Source: Paraburkholderia rhizosphaerae (GTDB taxonomy: Bacteria; Pseudomonadota; Gammaproteobacteria; Burkholderiales; Burkholderiaceae). Taken from it: a DNA stretch of 64,000 nucleotides. Below the pieces are notes generated by a model. It was given only the letters and a program-made list of their open reading frames with translations, was not told the DNA's origin and made no database searches. Positions within the stretch are counted from its first letter, which is position 1; each line of letters begins with the position of its first letter. Shown in pieces: positions 42,935 through 51,180 of the stretch. The position numbers were made by a program, and so were the translations under genes. Location: contig NZ_SORE01000008.1 in assembly GCF_004366595.1 (NCBI RefSeq), forward strand, positions 186,001-250,000, written 5' to 3'.

Positions 42935-43720
42935 TCAGATTCGCGACAGTCCGTCCGGATCGACAATCCGGATCTGCTTGCCGCATGTCTCGACGAGCCG
43001 TTCGCGCTGGAATTTCGAGAACATCCGGCTCACCGTCTCGAGCTTCATGCCGAGGTAACAGCCGATTTCCTCGCGCGTCATGCGCAGATTGAATTCCGCA
43101 GGCGAATAACCGAGCGCCTTGAAGCGCTTCGACAGGTTCAGCAGAAACGCGGCGACGCGCTGCTCGGCGGTCATCGTGCCGAGCAGCATCATCAGAGACG
43201 ACTCGCGCACGATTTCGCCGCTCATCATCTGGTGCACGTGGTGCTGCATCGTGCGAATTTCGCGGCAAACGGCTTCGAGCTGCGCGAACGGAATCACACA
43301 TACCACGCTGTCTTCCAGCGCAATCGCGTCGCAGCTGTGGCGGCTCGTGCAGACGCCGTCGAGTCCGAGTGCTTCGCCTGCGATCTCAAAGCCGGTTACC
43401 TGTTCACGGCCGTCACGATGCATCACAACGGTTTTGAACGATCCCACACGCACCGCGTAGATGCTCTGGAAAGTATCGCCCGCGCGATAAAGCGCATCGC
43501 CGCGCCTGACCGGCCGGGTCGAGCAAATGACGGAATCGAGCCTTGCGAATTCGGCAGCAGTCAAACCGGCAGGCATGCAGACGGTGCGCATCGAGCAGCC
43601 CGAGCAGCGCACGCTGGTGCGCTTCGCCGTGTCTGCGCGCGGTTCGGAGTGAATCGCATGGATGGCATGGATCGCGTTCCGTGGGGATGGCGCGACCAGT
43701 TGGGCTGATATGGCTGTCAT
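42935..43720 (-). CDS. fnr: FNR-type oxygen-sensing transcription regulator
   Basis: This is a 261-residue Crp/Fnr regulator. Cys39, Cys42 and Cys48 (CSGC...C) and Cys141 (EDSVVCVIPF) reproduce the spacing of the four iron-sulfur ligands of E. coli FNR (20, 23, 29, 122): 2, 5 and 92 intervening residues. The effector domain is followed by the C-terminal helix-turn-helix MTREEIGCYLGMKLETVSRM, whose E-x-x-S-R reads TTGAT half-sites. Without oxygen the [4Fe-4S] dimer would bind the palindromes scattered across this window. ATG 43720 is chosen, with GAGGAG before it. The N-terminus carries a short AIHAIHAIH repeat. Confidence 0.95.
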   Translation of the reverse strand: MTAISAQLVAPSPRNAIHAIHAIHSEPRADTAKRTSVRCSGCSMRTVCMPAGLTAAEFARLDSVICSTRPVRRGDALYRAGDTFQSIYAVRVGSFKTVVMHRDGREQVTGFEIAGEALGLDGVCTSRHSCDAIALEDSVVCVIPFAQLEAVCREIRTMQHHVHQMMSGEIVRESSLMMLLGTMTAEQRVAAFLLNLSKRFKALGYSPAEFNLRMTREEIGCYLGMKLETVSRMFSKFQRERLVETCGKQIRIVDPDGLSRI

Positions 43721-43748
43721 GATCAACTCCTCTCTCTTTCACAACGCA

Positions 43749-44132
43749 CTATCGGCGCGCGGATACAAGGGTTTCGATGGTGCGGCAGGCAGCATCGATT
43801 TCAGTGGTCTTATCGAAGAAGTAGTGCACGCCCGCTGTCTTGCACGCCGCGCGAAAAGCCGGTCCTGAATGGTTGGTGAAAGCGATGGTCACCACGTCCG
43901 GCAAAGCGTGTGACAGGGCCGAAATCAGCTCGATGCCGCTGCCGCTCGATAGCCACAGATCGATGATCGCGACATCGGGGCGGCGAGCGGAAATCTCACC
44001 GAGCGCCGTTTCACTGTCTTCCGCCTCGCCGACAACCTGCACGCCGGCAATCATTTCGAGCAGGAGGGCGATGTTGCGCCTGACCTGCGACGCATCTTCG
44101 ACGAGATAGACAGTGACGATTCCGGTTTCCAT
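43749..44132 (-). CDS. Stand-alone response-regulator receiver domain
   Basis: This 127-residue protein is a lone CheY-like receiver domain: acidic pair VYLVEDAS (E-D), phospho-acceptor Asp in VAIIDLWLSSGSG, Thr switch in VTIAFTNHS, and Lys in YFFDKTTE. It has no output domain. It could take phosphate from one of the two NarX-type kinases in the window and act by protein contact or as a phosphate sink. It is located 28 bp upstream of fnr on the same strand, so the two are probably co-transcribed. ATG 44132 is chosen. Confidence 0.88.
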   Translation of the reverse strand: METGIVTVYLVEDASQVRRNIALLLEMIAGVQVVGEAEDSETALGEISARRPDVAIIDLWLSSGSGIELISALSHALPDVVTIAFTNHSGPAFRAACKTAGVHYFFDKTTEIDAACRTIETLVSARR

Positions 44133-44282
44133 GCGAAACAGTATCGGCACCGCTATCTCAAAAAAGAATCAGCAGCGGTTGAAGTTCCGGTAGGACGTAC
44201 CGAATCGTTGTAGGTGAAGTCCTACAACGGACGCGTCCGATGAATCAGGGGATGCAGCGCAGACAGAGCAAAGACCCCAGGG

Positions 44283-44930
44283 TTAGAGGTCGTCCTGGTC
44301 GTCGAACAGCTGGTGACGCAGCGCGTAGCGCACCAGCGCGGCTTCGTGCGGCATTTGCATTTTTTCGAGGATACGGGTTTTGTACGTGCTGACCGTTTTC
44401 GCGCTGACGCACAGTTCCTGTGCAATCTCGGTGATGGTCTGGCCGGCGGCGATGCGCCGGAACACATCGAATTCGCGGTCGGAGAGCCGCTGATGCGGCA
44501 ACGTATCGGCAGGCTCGTTCAGGCTTTGCGCGAACCGCTCGGCCATCGCGAGGCTGACGTAGACGCCGCCCGACGCGACCTTGGTGACGGCGCCCACCAG
44601 CTCGGCGCTCGCGCTTTCCTTCGTCAGGTAGCCGGATGCGCCGGCCTTGAACGCGCGCACCGCGTATTGCTGTTCGGCGTGCATGGTGAGCACGAGGATG
44701 CGCAACTCGGGCTTTTCATCCTTGATCTGTTTGATCAGTTCAATGCCATTGCGGCCCGGCATCGACAGGTCCAGCACCAGCACCTGCGCGGGGGTTTTGC
44801 GCACGAGCGCAATGGTGGTCACGCCGTCGCACGCTTCGCCGGCTACCTCGAAGCCGCTGGCGCTCTGCAGGATGTGGCGCAGGCCGTCGCGCACCATCGC
44901 ATGGTCGTCCGCAATCAATACCCTGGTCAT
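44283..44930 (-). CDS. NarL/FixJ-type response regulator
   Basis: This 215-residue protein has a receiver domain at 1-120 (LIADDHAMVRDGL, phospho-Asp in VLVLDLSMPGRNG, Lys in GYLTKESA). A LuxR-type DNA-binding domain lies at about 150-210 (LSDREFDVFRRIAAGQTITE, then LCVSAKTVSTYKTRILEKM). ATGA overlap with the kinase gene upstream shows a cognate pair with the 681-residue kinase. It could also serve the orphan kinase at 30216. Confidence 0.95.
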   Translation of the reverse strand: MTRVLIADDHAMVRDGLRHILQSASGFEVAGEACDGVTTIALVRKTPAQVLVLDLSMPGRNGIELIKQIKDEKPELRILVLTMHAEQQYAVRAFKAGASGYLTKESASAELVGAVTKVASGGVYVSLAMAERFAQSLNEPADTLPHQRLSDREFDVFRRIAAGQTITEIAQELCVSAKTVSTYKTRILEKMQMPHEAALVRYALRHQLFDDQDDL

Positions 44931-46972
44931 GGAAGCGTCTCTTCCTGTTGCACGGCGCGTAGCGGAAAGGAAATGGTCAGCGCGAAGCCGTGATCTTTCG
45001 CTGTATCGATGGTAACCGTTCCGCCGAGCAGGCGCGCGCGTTCGCGAATGCCGATCAACCCGAAGGTGCGCGGTGTGCCGGCGTTCGGGTTCGCTTGCGC
45101 GCGCCGTTCATCGGCCGGTGCGCCCCGGCCGTCGTCCTCGACCTTGAGCAGGCAATGGTCGCCAGTCGTTGTCAGACTCACGCGCACAACCGTGGCGTCC
45201 GCGTGTCGTGCGACGTTGTTCAGCGCTTCCTGAACGATGCGGAAGATCGCAGTGGCGGCCTCGCGCGTGAAACTCGTCTGTCCGGCGTCGATCCGCCGTT
45301 CGGCGGGGATTCCGTAGCGTTGCGTAAAGTCGTTCGTCAGCCAGTCGATCGCCGCCAGCAATCCCAGGTCGTCGAGCATCACGGGCCGCAGATCGGCGGC
45401 GATCCGGCGCAGCGACGCGACCGTCGAATCGATGAGCCTGCGCATGCCGTCGAGCAGTCTGAGTGCCTGCGCCGCCGCGTGTCGATCGACAGGCGCATCC
45501 GGGTTTGCGGGCCGTAGTGCGCGTTCGGCCGCCGACAGGTCCATTTTCAGCGCGGTTAGCTGCTGGCCGAGATCGTCGTGCAGTTCGCGGGCGATGCGCG
45601 TTTTTTCCTCCTCGCGCACCTTCTGCAGGTTCGCGGACAGATCGGCCAGTTCCTCGCGCGACTGCCGCAGCGCATTTTCCGCACGCACCCGCTCGGTGAC
45701 ATCTCGCAGCACGACCGTGTAGAGCTTGCCCATGCGGTCGCGAATCTGCGAAATGGACGCCTCCAGCGGGAATTCTTCTCCGTTCGCGCGCACGCCGAAC
45801 AGCACGCGCTGCCTGCCCATCTGCCGGTCGGACACACCGGTGATGCCGAACTGCTCGACATGTTTCGTGTGCGCTTCGCGATAGCGCTGCGGGATAAACC
45901 GGTCGAGCGTCGTGCCGATCGCCTCCATTGCCGATACGCCGAACACGCGTTCGGCCATCGGGTTGAAGATCACGATGCGCTGCGCGTCGTCGATCGTGAT
46001 CACCGCGTCCGACGACGCGCGCACGACGCTCATCATGCGCGCCTCGTTGAGCACCTCATCGCTCGCGCCTGTTGCACCGTTTGCACGGCGCGACGCCCAG
46101 TAGCAAGCGAGCGTCGACAACACCGTTGCGGCAAGGCCGGCCACCAGAATCAGCGCGACCGGGCCGGCCGCGCCCGTCGCGGCGTCGCGATTGGCCGCGA
46201 ACACGAACGTCAGCGGAGTGCCGCCGAATGAAAACGTCCTGGATGCGTCGAACGCGTGCTGTGGCGCCGGTACGTCCTCCGCGCCGCGCGACGCTTCGTA
46301 GACGGTCACTGGTGGCGAGCCGGCGACGAGACGCATGTCGATGCCCTGCTCGGAGATGCCGGCTGGTTCGAACAGACGCGCTGGATCGACCGACGCGAGC
46401 AGAAATCCGGACGGCTCGCGCCGGCCGGCTGACACGGGCGGGCTGGCGCGCGGCGCGCGCACCGGCAGCACGAGCAATAAAGCGCCTTCTTGCGGTTGCA
46501 CGACGCCGACGGCGGGCACGGCAAGCCCGGTCTGCTGCGATGCGGTGGCACGGCTGAGCGCGGCGCGCACCGCCGGATCGCCGCGCGCGGCAAGCTGATC
46601 CGTGCTCATATACTCGAGCGTGCGTACAGGCGTGCGTGCGTTGCCGACATCGAGGGTTTCGGCGAATTCGCGGATTGCCTGCCCGGGCGGGACCGAAGCG
46701 CTTTCGATCGCGGTGCGCCCGGCTTCGAGCAACAACACGCTGCCTTCGAGCTGGTTGCGGGCGGTCGTGGCCAGACGCTCGACGCGGCGCTCGAAACGGG
46801 CGTGGGCCGTGTGCCGCAAGTCGTGCTCGACCCACATGGCCACACCCAGGCTGCCTGCCACGCCGCCGGCGACGATCAGTCCAATGACGACGGCCGGCTT
46901 GCGCAACCGCCAGCCCGGTTCGAGCCGGCGCGGCGTCTGCCCGTCCTGGTCCGCCTGATTGCGCGCTGCCAT
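44927..46972 (-). CDS. Membrane sensor histidine kinase with CHASE-like and PAS domains (NarX type)
   Basis: This 681-residue protein has a transmembrane helix at about 28-48, a periplasmic CHASE-like sensor at about 50-265 (RNQLEGSVLLLEAGRTAIES early on) and a second helix near 270-292. A PAS domain lies at about 315-430 (SSDAVITIDDAQRIVIFNPM). HisKA_3 carries His465 (ARELHDDLGQQLTALKM), and the HATPase has NVARHADATVV, VEDDGRGAP and FGLIGIRER. It senses an external or membrane signal and phosphorylates the NarL-type regulator. ATG 46972 is used because GGAGG lies 9 bp upstream. Confidence 0.92.
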   Translation of the reverse strand: MAARNQADQDGQTPRRLEPGWRLRKPAVVIGLIVAGGVAGSLGVAMWVEHDLRHTAHARFERRVERLATTARNQLEGSVLLLEAGRTAIESASVPPGQAIREFAETLDVGNARTPVRTLEYMSTDQLAARGDPAVRAALSRATASQQTGLAVPAVGVVQPQEGALLLVLPVRAPRASPPVSAGRREPSGFLLASVDPARLFEPAGISEQGIDMRLVAGSPPVTVYEASRGAEDVPAPQHAFDASRTFSFGGTPLTFVFAANRDAATGAAGPVALILVAGLAATVLSTLACYWASRRANGATGASDEVLNEARMMSVVRASSDAVITIDDAQRIVIFNPMAERVFGVSAMEAIGTTLDRFIPQRYREAHTKHVEQFGITGVSDRQMGRQRVLFGVRANGEEFPLEASISQIRDRMGKLYTVVLRDVTERVRAENALRQSREELADLSANLQKVREEEKTRIARELHDDLGQQLTALKMDLSAAERALRPANPDAPVDRHAAAQALRLLDGMRRLIDSTVASLRRIAADLRPVMLDDLGLLAAIDWLTNDFTQRYGIPAERRIDAGQTSFTREAATAIFRIVQEALNNVARHADATVVRVSLTTTGDHCLLKVEDDGRGAPADERRAQANPNAGTPRTFGLIGIRERARLLGGTVTIDTAKDHGFALTISFPLRAVQQEETLP

Positions 46973-47150
46973 TTGCAACACCTCCGATCGATTCGACGGT
47001 ATATCGCTTTACGCGCCAATGCGATGGCTGTAACAGGTCGCCTACCGCTGCATGCGCGTTTGGGGCGGCCGGCATGCTCGTGGCCACCGCACGCAAGATT
47101 GTGCTCGCGCGCACGCCGCGCGCCAATCCGGACCTACCGTGCGCTTCCTG

Positions 47151-47164
47151 TTGATCCGCGTCAA
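47151..47164. promoter_or_regulatory. FNR-type box TTGATCCGCGTCAA
   Basis: This exact match ends 85 bp upstream of the Usp start at 47249. It is 179 bp from the leftward kinase start. Confidence 0.75.
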
Positions 47165-47248
47165 CAGCAACCGGTTCGCCTTCGCCAAACTGGACTGGCG
47201 GCGCATGGCGCCGCGCTAGTCGGCTGGCATGCTTCAACGGAGGTCACG

Positions 47249-47743
47249 ATGTACAAGAGGATATTGGTTGCGCTCGACGGCAGCCGCTGCGCCCGGCGCG
47301 CACTGGATGAAGCGATCGCCATCGCGGCTCGCGCGCACGCGGTCGTCGAAGCGGTCAGTGTGGTGTCGCACGGGCTGACGCTCGTCGATATCGATTCAGG
47401 ATTCGTCGAGGAGCATGTCGTGGAGACGGCTTCGTACAAGGAGGCTGCGGCGGCGTTGGAGGAGGCGGAACAACAGTTTCGCGAGCACGACGTGACGGGC
47501 ACCGCGCGCATGATCGATTCCAATGGCTCAACGGTAGCCGAGGTTCTGACGCTCGCGGCTGAGTCGTGCGGTGCCGATCTGATCGTGATGGGCGTGCATG
47601 GCCGCCGTGGGCTGAAACGTTTGCTGATGGGCAGTGTTGCGGAAGCCGTCTTGCGGGCGACAAACCGGCCAGTGTTGCTGGTGCGGGCCGCCGCACCGGA
47701 ATCGCCGAGCCCGGACTCAGCTACGGCGCGATCGCCGCAATAG
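47249..47743 (+). CDS. Universal stress protein (single domain)
   Basis: This 164-residue protein opens MYKRILVALDGSRCARRALD and carries the full nucleotide motif GVHGRRGLKRLLMGSVAEAV and RPVLLVRAA. The C-terminal 20 residues are Ser/Pro-rich. GGAGG precedes ATG 47249. It is monocistronic, convergent with the next Usp gene, and controlled by the FNR box upstream. Confidence 0.93.
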   Translation: MYKRILVALDGSRCARRALDEAIAIAARAHAVVEAVSVVSHGLTLVDIDSGFVEEHVVETASYKEAAAALEEAEQQFREHDVTGTARMIDSNGSTVAEVLTLAAESCGADLIVMGVHGRRGLKRLLMGSVAEAVLRATNRPVLLVRAAAPESPSPDSATARSPQ

Positions 47744-47757
47744 CCGTGGCGACCGCG

Positions 47758-47798
47758 CTTTACACAATGTAAAGAGGCCGCGCGGCGCCGCCGGCCTC
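47758..47798. terminator. Likely bidirectional terminator between convergent Usp genes
   Basis: A perfect 7-bp AT-rich palindrome (CTTTACA-CAA-TGTAAAG, 47758-47774) abuts a G+C-rich hairpin (GAGGCCG ... CGGCCTC, 47774-47798). Both lie in the 75-bp gap between two convergent stop codons. No long T run is present. Confidence 0.5.
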
Positions 47799-47818
47799 CT
47801 GCTCATCACGATGTCTGC

Positions 47819-48685
47819 TCAATGTGACATCAGCACCGGTACCGTCATCGACTCCAGGATCGTGCGCGTCGCCCCGCCCAGCACGCGCTCCTGCGCGCGC
47901 GAGTGTCCGTATGCGCCCATCACGAGCAGATCGGCATGCAGATCCGACACCCGGTTCAACAGCGTCGCGCCGGCGCTTACGCCGGCCACGCGCGGCGTCG
48001 TCGAAAAGGACGCGCGGATATGATGCCGTTCGAGAAACGAGGACACGTCGATCGCGTGCGGTGCATGGGTGTCGCTCGCTTCGTATACTTCATCTCTTTC
48101 GTCCCTTGCATCCCGATGCCGGACGATCTCCTCGACCGTCACAAACCTCGCGCGCCGGATCAGCGGCAGCGAATCCGATAGTGCGCGGGCCGCTTCCAGG
48201 CTTGCGTCCCATGCGACGATCACGTTGTCGCCAAGCGTCTCGACCTTGCCGGCATACGGGATAACAAGCGCAGGCCGGCCGGACGTCATCAGCAGATCTT
48301 CGACGAAATGCCGCGCGATATACGTCGCCGGATCTTTCGGGTCCGTCTGGCCGAGCACGCTCAGGTCCGCATGCCGCGCGTGCAGCGTCGCGGTCTCGAC
48401 CGCGGGTCCTGGCGGGGCGCGCCATTCGGCGCTGCATCCGGCCCGTTGCGCGGCATCGAGAAACGCGCTTCGCGCGCGCTGCTGCCGCTCCTCATGCTGC
48501 GCTTCGAGCGCGGCGGGCCGCAGGCTTTCATCGGTGCGGCATAGCGGGTGAAGCAGCTCCTGGCAAACGATATAAAGGCCGATCACGTGTGCATCGAAAC
48601 GCCGCGCGAGATCCAGCGCGACCGCGGTGCGCGCCGAGCACGGACGACTGTCGTCGAGGTGAACCAGCAGCGTCTTGTAGCTCAT
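47819..48685 (-). CDS. Tandem universal stress protein (UspE-like)
   Basis: This 288-residue protein starts MSYKTLLVHLDDSRPCSART. It has two Usp domains (1-145 and 150-288), the second ending GAYGHSRAQERVLGGATRTI with MTVPVLMSH. The final motif has G-G rather than G-S, as in the family of tandem Usp proteins that carry the H-L-D-D/N-S start. Its ATG overlaps the stop of the upstream Usp gene (48682-48685). It is closely similar in layout to the gene at 49265, indicating duplication. Confidence 0.92.
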   Translation of the reverse strand: MSYKTLLVHLDDSRPCSARTAVALDLARRFDAHVIGLYIVCQELLHPLCRTDESLRPAALEAQHEERQQRARSAFLDAAQRAGCSAEWRAPPGPAVETATLHARHADLSVLGQTDPKDPATYIARHFVEDLLMTSGRPALVIPYAGKVETLGDNVIVAWDASLEAARALSDSLPLIRRARFVTVEEIVRHRDARDERDEVYEASDTHAPHAIDVSSFLERHHIRASFSTTPRVAGVSAGATLLNRVSDLHADLLVMGAYGHSRAQERVLGGATRTILESMTVPVLMSH

Positions 48686-49185
48686 GACAGTTCCTTTTCC
48701 GCGGCCGACTGCTCCGCCTCGTCGACGTTTTGGTTGCGCGCCTGCGCGGGCATCAGAAGAACAGGGCAGGACGCGACGCGCAGCACGCGTTCGGCCACGC
48801 TGCCGAGGACGAGCCGCCGGAAGCCGCGTCGCCCGTGCGTGCCCATCACGATCAGGTCCGCGCGGCATTCGGCGGCCGCCAGCTGAATGCGGTGCGCAAC
48901 GTCTTCGCCGGGCGCCACGGCTTCGACAATGCGCGGGCTGCCGGTAACGGCGAGTTTCGCCATCCGGTCGCGTGCCGCCTCGATCACGCGCTCGCCTTCC
49001 TCGCGATATGCGTCTCGCACGATCGCCGGGTCGAACCCGGGCGTGTCATAGGCGATCAGCGGCACGTCGATCACGTACACGGGATGCAGCTGGGCGTGAT
49101 TTTCGCGCGCAAGCCGCAGTGCTAAGCCAAGCGCGCGGGTCGATGTGTCGCTGCCGTCCAGCGCAACCAGAATGTTCGAATACAT
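48682..49185 (-). CDS. Universal stress protein (single domain)
   Basis: This 167-residue protein opens MYSNILVALDGSDTSTRALG and has GTHGRRGFRRLVLGSVAERV and CPVLLMPAQ, a complete nucleotide-binding motif. It overlaps the next gene by 4 bp, lies 79 bp downstream of the tandem Usp gene at 49265, and belongs to a three-Usp leftward operon driven from the 50105-50433 region. Confidence 0.93.
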   Translation of the reverse strand: MYSNILVALDGSDTSTRALGLALRLARENHAQLHPVYVIDVPLIAYDTPGFDPAIVRDAYREEGERVIEAARDRMAKLAVTGSPRIVEAVAPGEDVAHRIQLAAAECRADLIVMGTHGRRGFRRLVLGSVAERVLRVASCPVLLMPAQARNQNVDEAEQSAAEKELS

Positions 49186-49264
49186 GGGGGCTCCTTCACG
49201 AAATGCCGTTTATGCGGTTCCGGTCCTTTACGCCGCGCACCCGGCGTCACTGCTCACCGCCGCC

Positions 49265-50104
49265 TTACCTCGACATCAGCACCGGAACGGTCATCGATTG
49301 CAGAACGGTTCGCGTCGCGCCGCCCATCACCGCCTCCTGCCAGCGCGCGTGACCATACGCGCCCATCACGATCATGTCGCAGCCGTGCTCGTGCGCGCAC
49401 GTCAGCAGCGTGTCGCCGACGCGCGCATCGGTCCATCCTTCGAGCTCCAGCACATCGATGTCCGCGCCGTGGCGCGCGAGCGCAAGCGCGATATCCGCGC
49501 CGGGGATGCGTGCGCCCGGCGCTTCGCTGGCCGCGCCGTGCACGGTCACGACCGTGCTCTGTTTCGCGCGCGACAGAAACGGCAGCGCGTCATAGGCGGC
49601 GCGCGCGGCTTCCCGGCTACCGTCCCACGCGATCAGAATGCGCCTGCCGACGTCCGGAAATACGCCTGCGTACGGCACGAACAGCACCGGGCGTCCGGCC
49701 GCCATCACCAGATGCTCGGCGAAGTGGTCGTCGATGAACGACTCGGGGTCGTTCGGGTCGGTCTGCCCGGCGATCACGAGATCCGCCACGCGTGCCTGCT
49801 GCGTGGCGGCCCGGTTGCCGTGTCCGTTCGAACACAGGAAATGCCCGGTGACCTTCGCGCGTGCGCACTCCGCCTGAAACAGCCGCTCCAGCGCGCCGCG
49901 CCGCTGCTCGCGCCGGCGCATATGTTCGGTGTAGTAGTCCGCGGTGCCGGCCATCACGAAGAACGCGCGTGAATCGGGCGTGAAGGTCACGTACAGCCCG
50001 ATGAGCTGCGCGTCGAACTGGCGGGCGATGCGCAGCGCGAGCTCAAGCCGTTGTTGCGCATGTTCGCTGTTGTCCAGATGGACCATAAGGCTCCTGTAAC
50101 TCAT
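49265..50104 (-). CDS. Tandem universal stress protein (UspE-like)
   Basis: This 279-residue protein starts MSYRSLMVHLDNSEHAQQRL. The two Usp domains join near residue 145, and the second has ILIAWDGSREAARAAYDALP and ends GAYGHARWQEAVMGGATRTV with MTVPVLMSR. It is closely similar to the protein at 47819 throughout. It is the first gene of the leftward Usp operon, with an exact FNR box 89 bp upstream of the ATG. Confidence 0.92.
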   Translation of the reverse strand: MSYRSLMVHLDNSEHAQQRLELALRIARQFDAQLIGLYVTFTPDSRAFFVMAGTADYYTEHMRRREQRRGALERLFQAECARAKVTGHFLCSNGHGNRAATQQARVADLVIAGQTDPNDPESFIDDHFAEHLVMAAGRPVLFVPYAGVFPDVGRRILIAWDGSREAARAAYDALPFLSRAKQSTVVTVHGAASEAPGARIPGADIALALARHGADIDVLELEGWTDARVGDTLLTCAHEHGCDMIVMGAYGHARWQEAVMGGATRTVLQSMTVPVLMSR

Positions 50105-50192
50105 CACTCGCTCCGTCGCTGGGTCGCCTGGTTGGTCAGCGGGCACACGGCCCGAACTCGAATCCAGTCTATGGCGCGCGGTGTCTGCGGCG

Positions 50193-50206
50193 TTGACGCA
50201 GATCAA
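50193..50206. promoter_or_regulatory. FNR-type box TTGACGCAGATCAA
   Basis: This exact match lies 89 bp upstream of the leftward Usp start at 50104. Confidence 0.78.
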
Positions 50207-50257
50207 CGGGGCAAGCCGGCGTGCGCGGCAGCCGATGCGCGCGTGTGCCGCGTTCGC

Positions 50258-50271
50258 TTGACCCACATCAA
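50258..50271. promoter_or_regulatory. FNR-type box TTGACCCACATCAA
   Basis: This exact match ends 163 bp upstream of phaB. Confidence 0.7.
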
Positions 50272-50433
50272 CGGCCGGCACTGCATAGGCACTAGATTGA
50301 ACGCACGGCGGCGATGCGCTGCGACGGGCGTCGCACGAAGCTGCGGCATCAGCCAGCTGCATCAGCCGGCTGCATGATGCGATCGGAAACACGACGGTTC
50401 AAACGCAATGGCAGGCAGATCAGGGAGAACAGC

Positions 50434-51180
50434 ATGTCGGACAAACGCGTGGCTTTCATCACAGGTGGCATGGGCGGGCTGGGTGCCGCGATCAGCCGCC
50501 GTCTCCATCAGGCCGGCGTGACCGTGGCGATGTCCCATTCGCCCGGCAACGATCACGTCGCGACATGGCTGATGCATGAGCGCGATGCGGGTCGCGACTT
50601 TCGCGCGTACGAGGCGGACGTGGGCGATTTCGACTCGTGCGAAGCATGCGCGCGCCGCGTGCTGGCCGAACTGGGGCGGGTCGACATCCTGATCAACAAT
50701 GCTGGCGTGACACGCGACGTCACGTTCGCGAAGATGTCAAAGGAGGATTGGGATCGCGTGATGCGAACCGATCTGGACAGCCTGTTCAACATGACCAAGC
50801 CGTTCATTGCCGGCATGGTCGGACGCGGCTTCGGGCGGGTCGTCAATATCGGCTCGGTCAATGGCGCGCGCGGCGCTTACGGGCAGACCAACTACGCGGC
50901 CGCCAAGGCCGGCGTGCACGGCTTTACCAAAGCGCTGGCGCTGGAGGTCGCGAAACACGGTGTGACGGTCAACACGGTGGCGCCCGGCTATCTGGCTACC
51001 GCGATGGTCGAGGCGGTGTCGCACGACGTGATGCAAAGCCGCATCCTGCCGCAAATTCCGGTCGGCCGGCTAGGCAAACCGGACGAAGTGGCGGCGCTCA
51101 TTGCTTTTCTGTGTTCGGACGATGCGGCTTTTATCACCGGCGCGGAGATCGCGATCAACGGCGGCATGCACATGCGATGA
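50434..51180 (+). CDS. phaB: Acetoacetyl-CoA reductase
   Basis: This 248-residue short-chain dehydrogenase has Rossmann motif TGGMGGLGAAIS, NNAGVTRD, the catalytic Ser in NIGSVNG and the YAAAKAG motif (Y-x3-K). The sequence follows PhaB closely (RDVTFAKMSKEDWDRVMRTD). It reduces acetoacetyl-CoA to (R)-3-hydroxybutyryl-CoA with NADPH, giving the monomer for polyhydroxybutyrate. Its stop overlaps the phaC start (ATGA). No phaA thiolase is adjacent, so acetoacetyl-CoA must come from elsewhere. GGGAG precedes ATG 50434. Confidence 0.95.
   Translation: MSDKRVAFITGGMGGLGAAISRRLHQAGVTVAMSHSPGNDHVATWLMHERDAGRDFRAYEADVGDFDSCEACARRVLAELGRVDILINNAGVTRDVTFAKMSKEDWDRVMRTDLDSLFNMTKPFIAGMVGRGFGRVVNIGSVNGARGAYGQTNYAAAKAGVHGFTKALALEVAKHGVTVNTVAPGYLATAMVEAVSHDVMQSRILPQIPVGRLGKPDEVAALIAFLCSDDAAFITGAEIAINGGMHMR

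Larger units (their letters stand above)
50105..50433. other. Divergent promoter region with two FNR boxes
   Basis: This 329-bp gap between the Usp operon (leftward) and phaB-phaC (rightward) holds exact FNR boxes at 50193-50206 and 50258-50271. No gene is seen. Confidence 0.7.

Noticed and set aside
44741..44760. TTGATCAGTTCAA-like sequence in the NarL-type regulator
   Set aside because: Half-site spacing is one base short of the FNR pattern, and it lies inside coding sequence.
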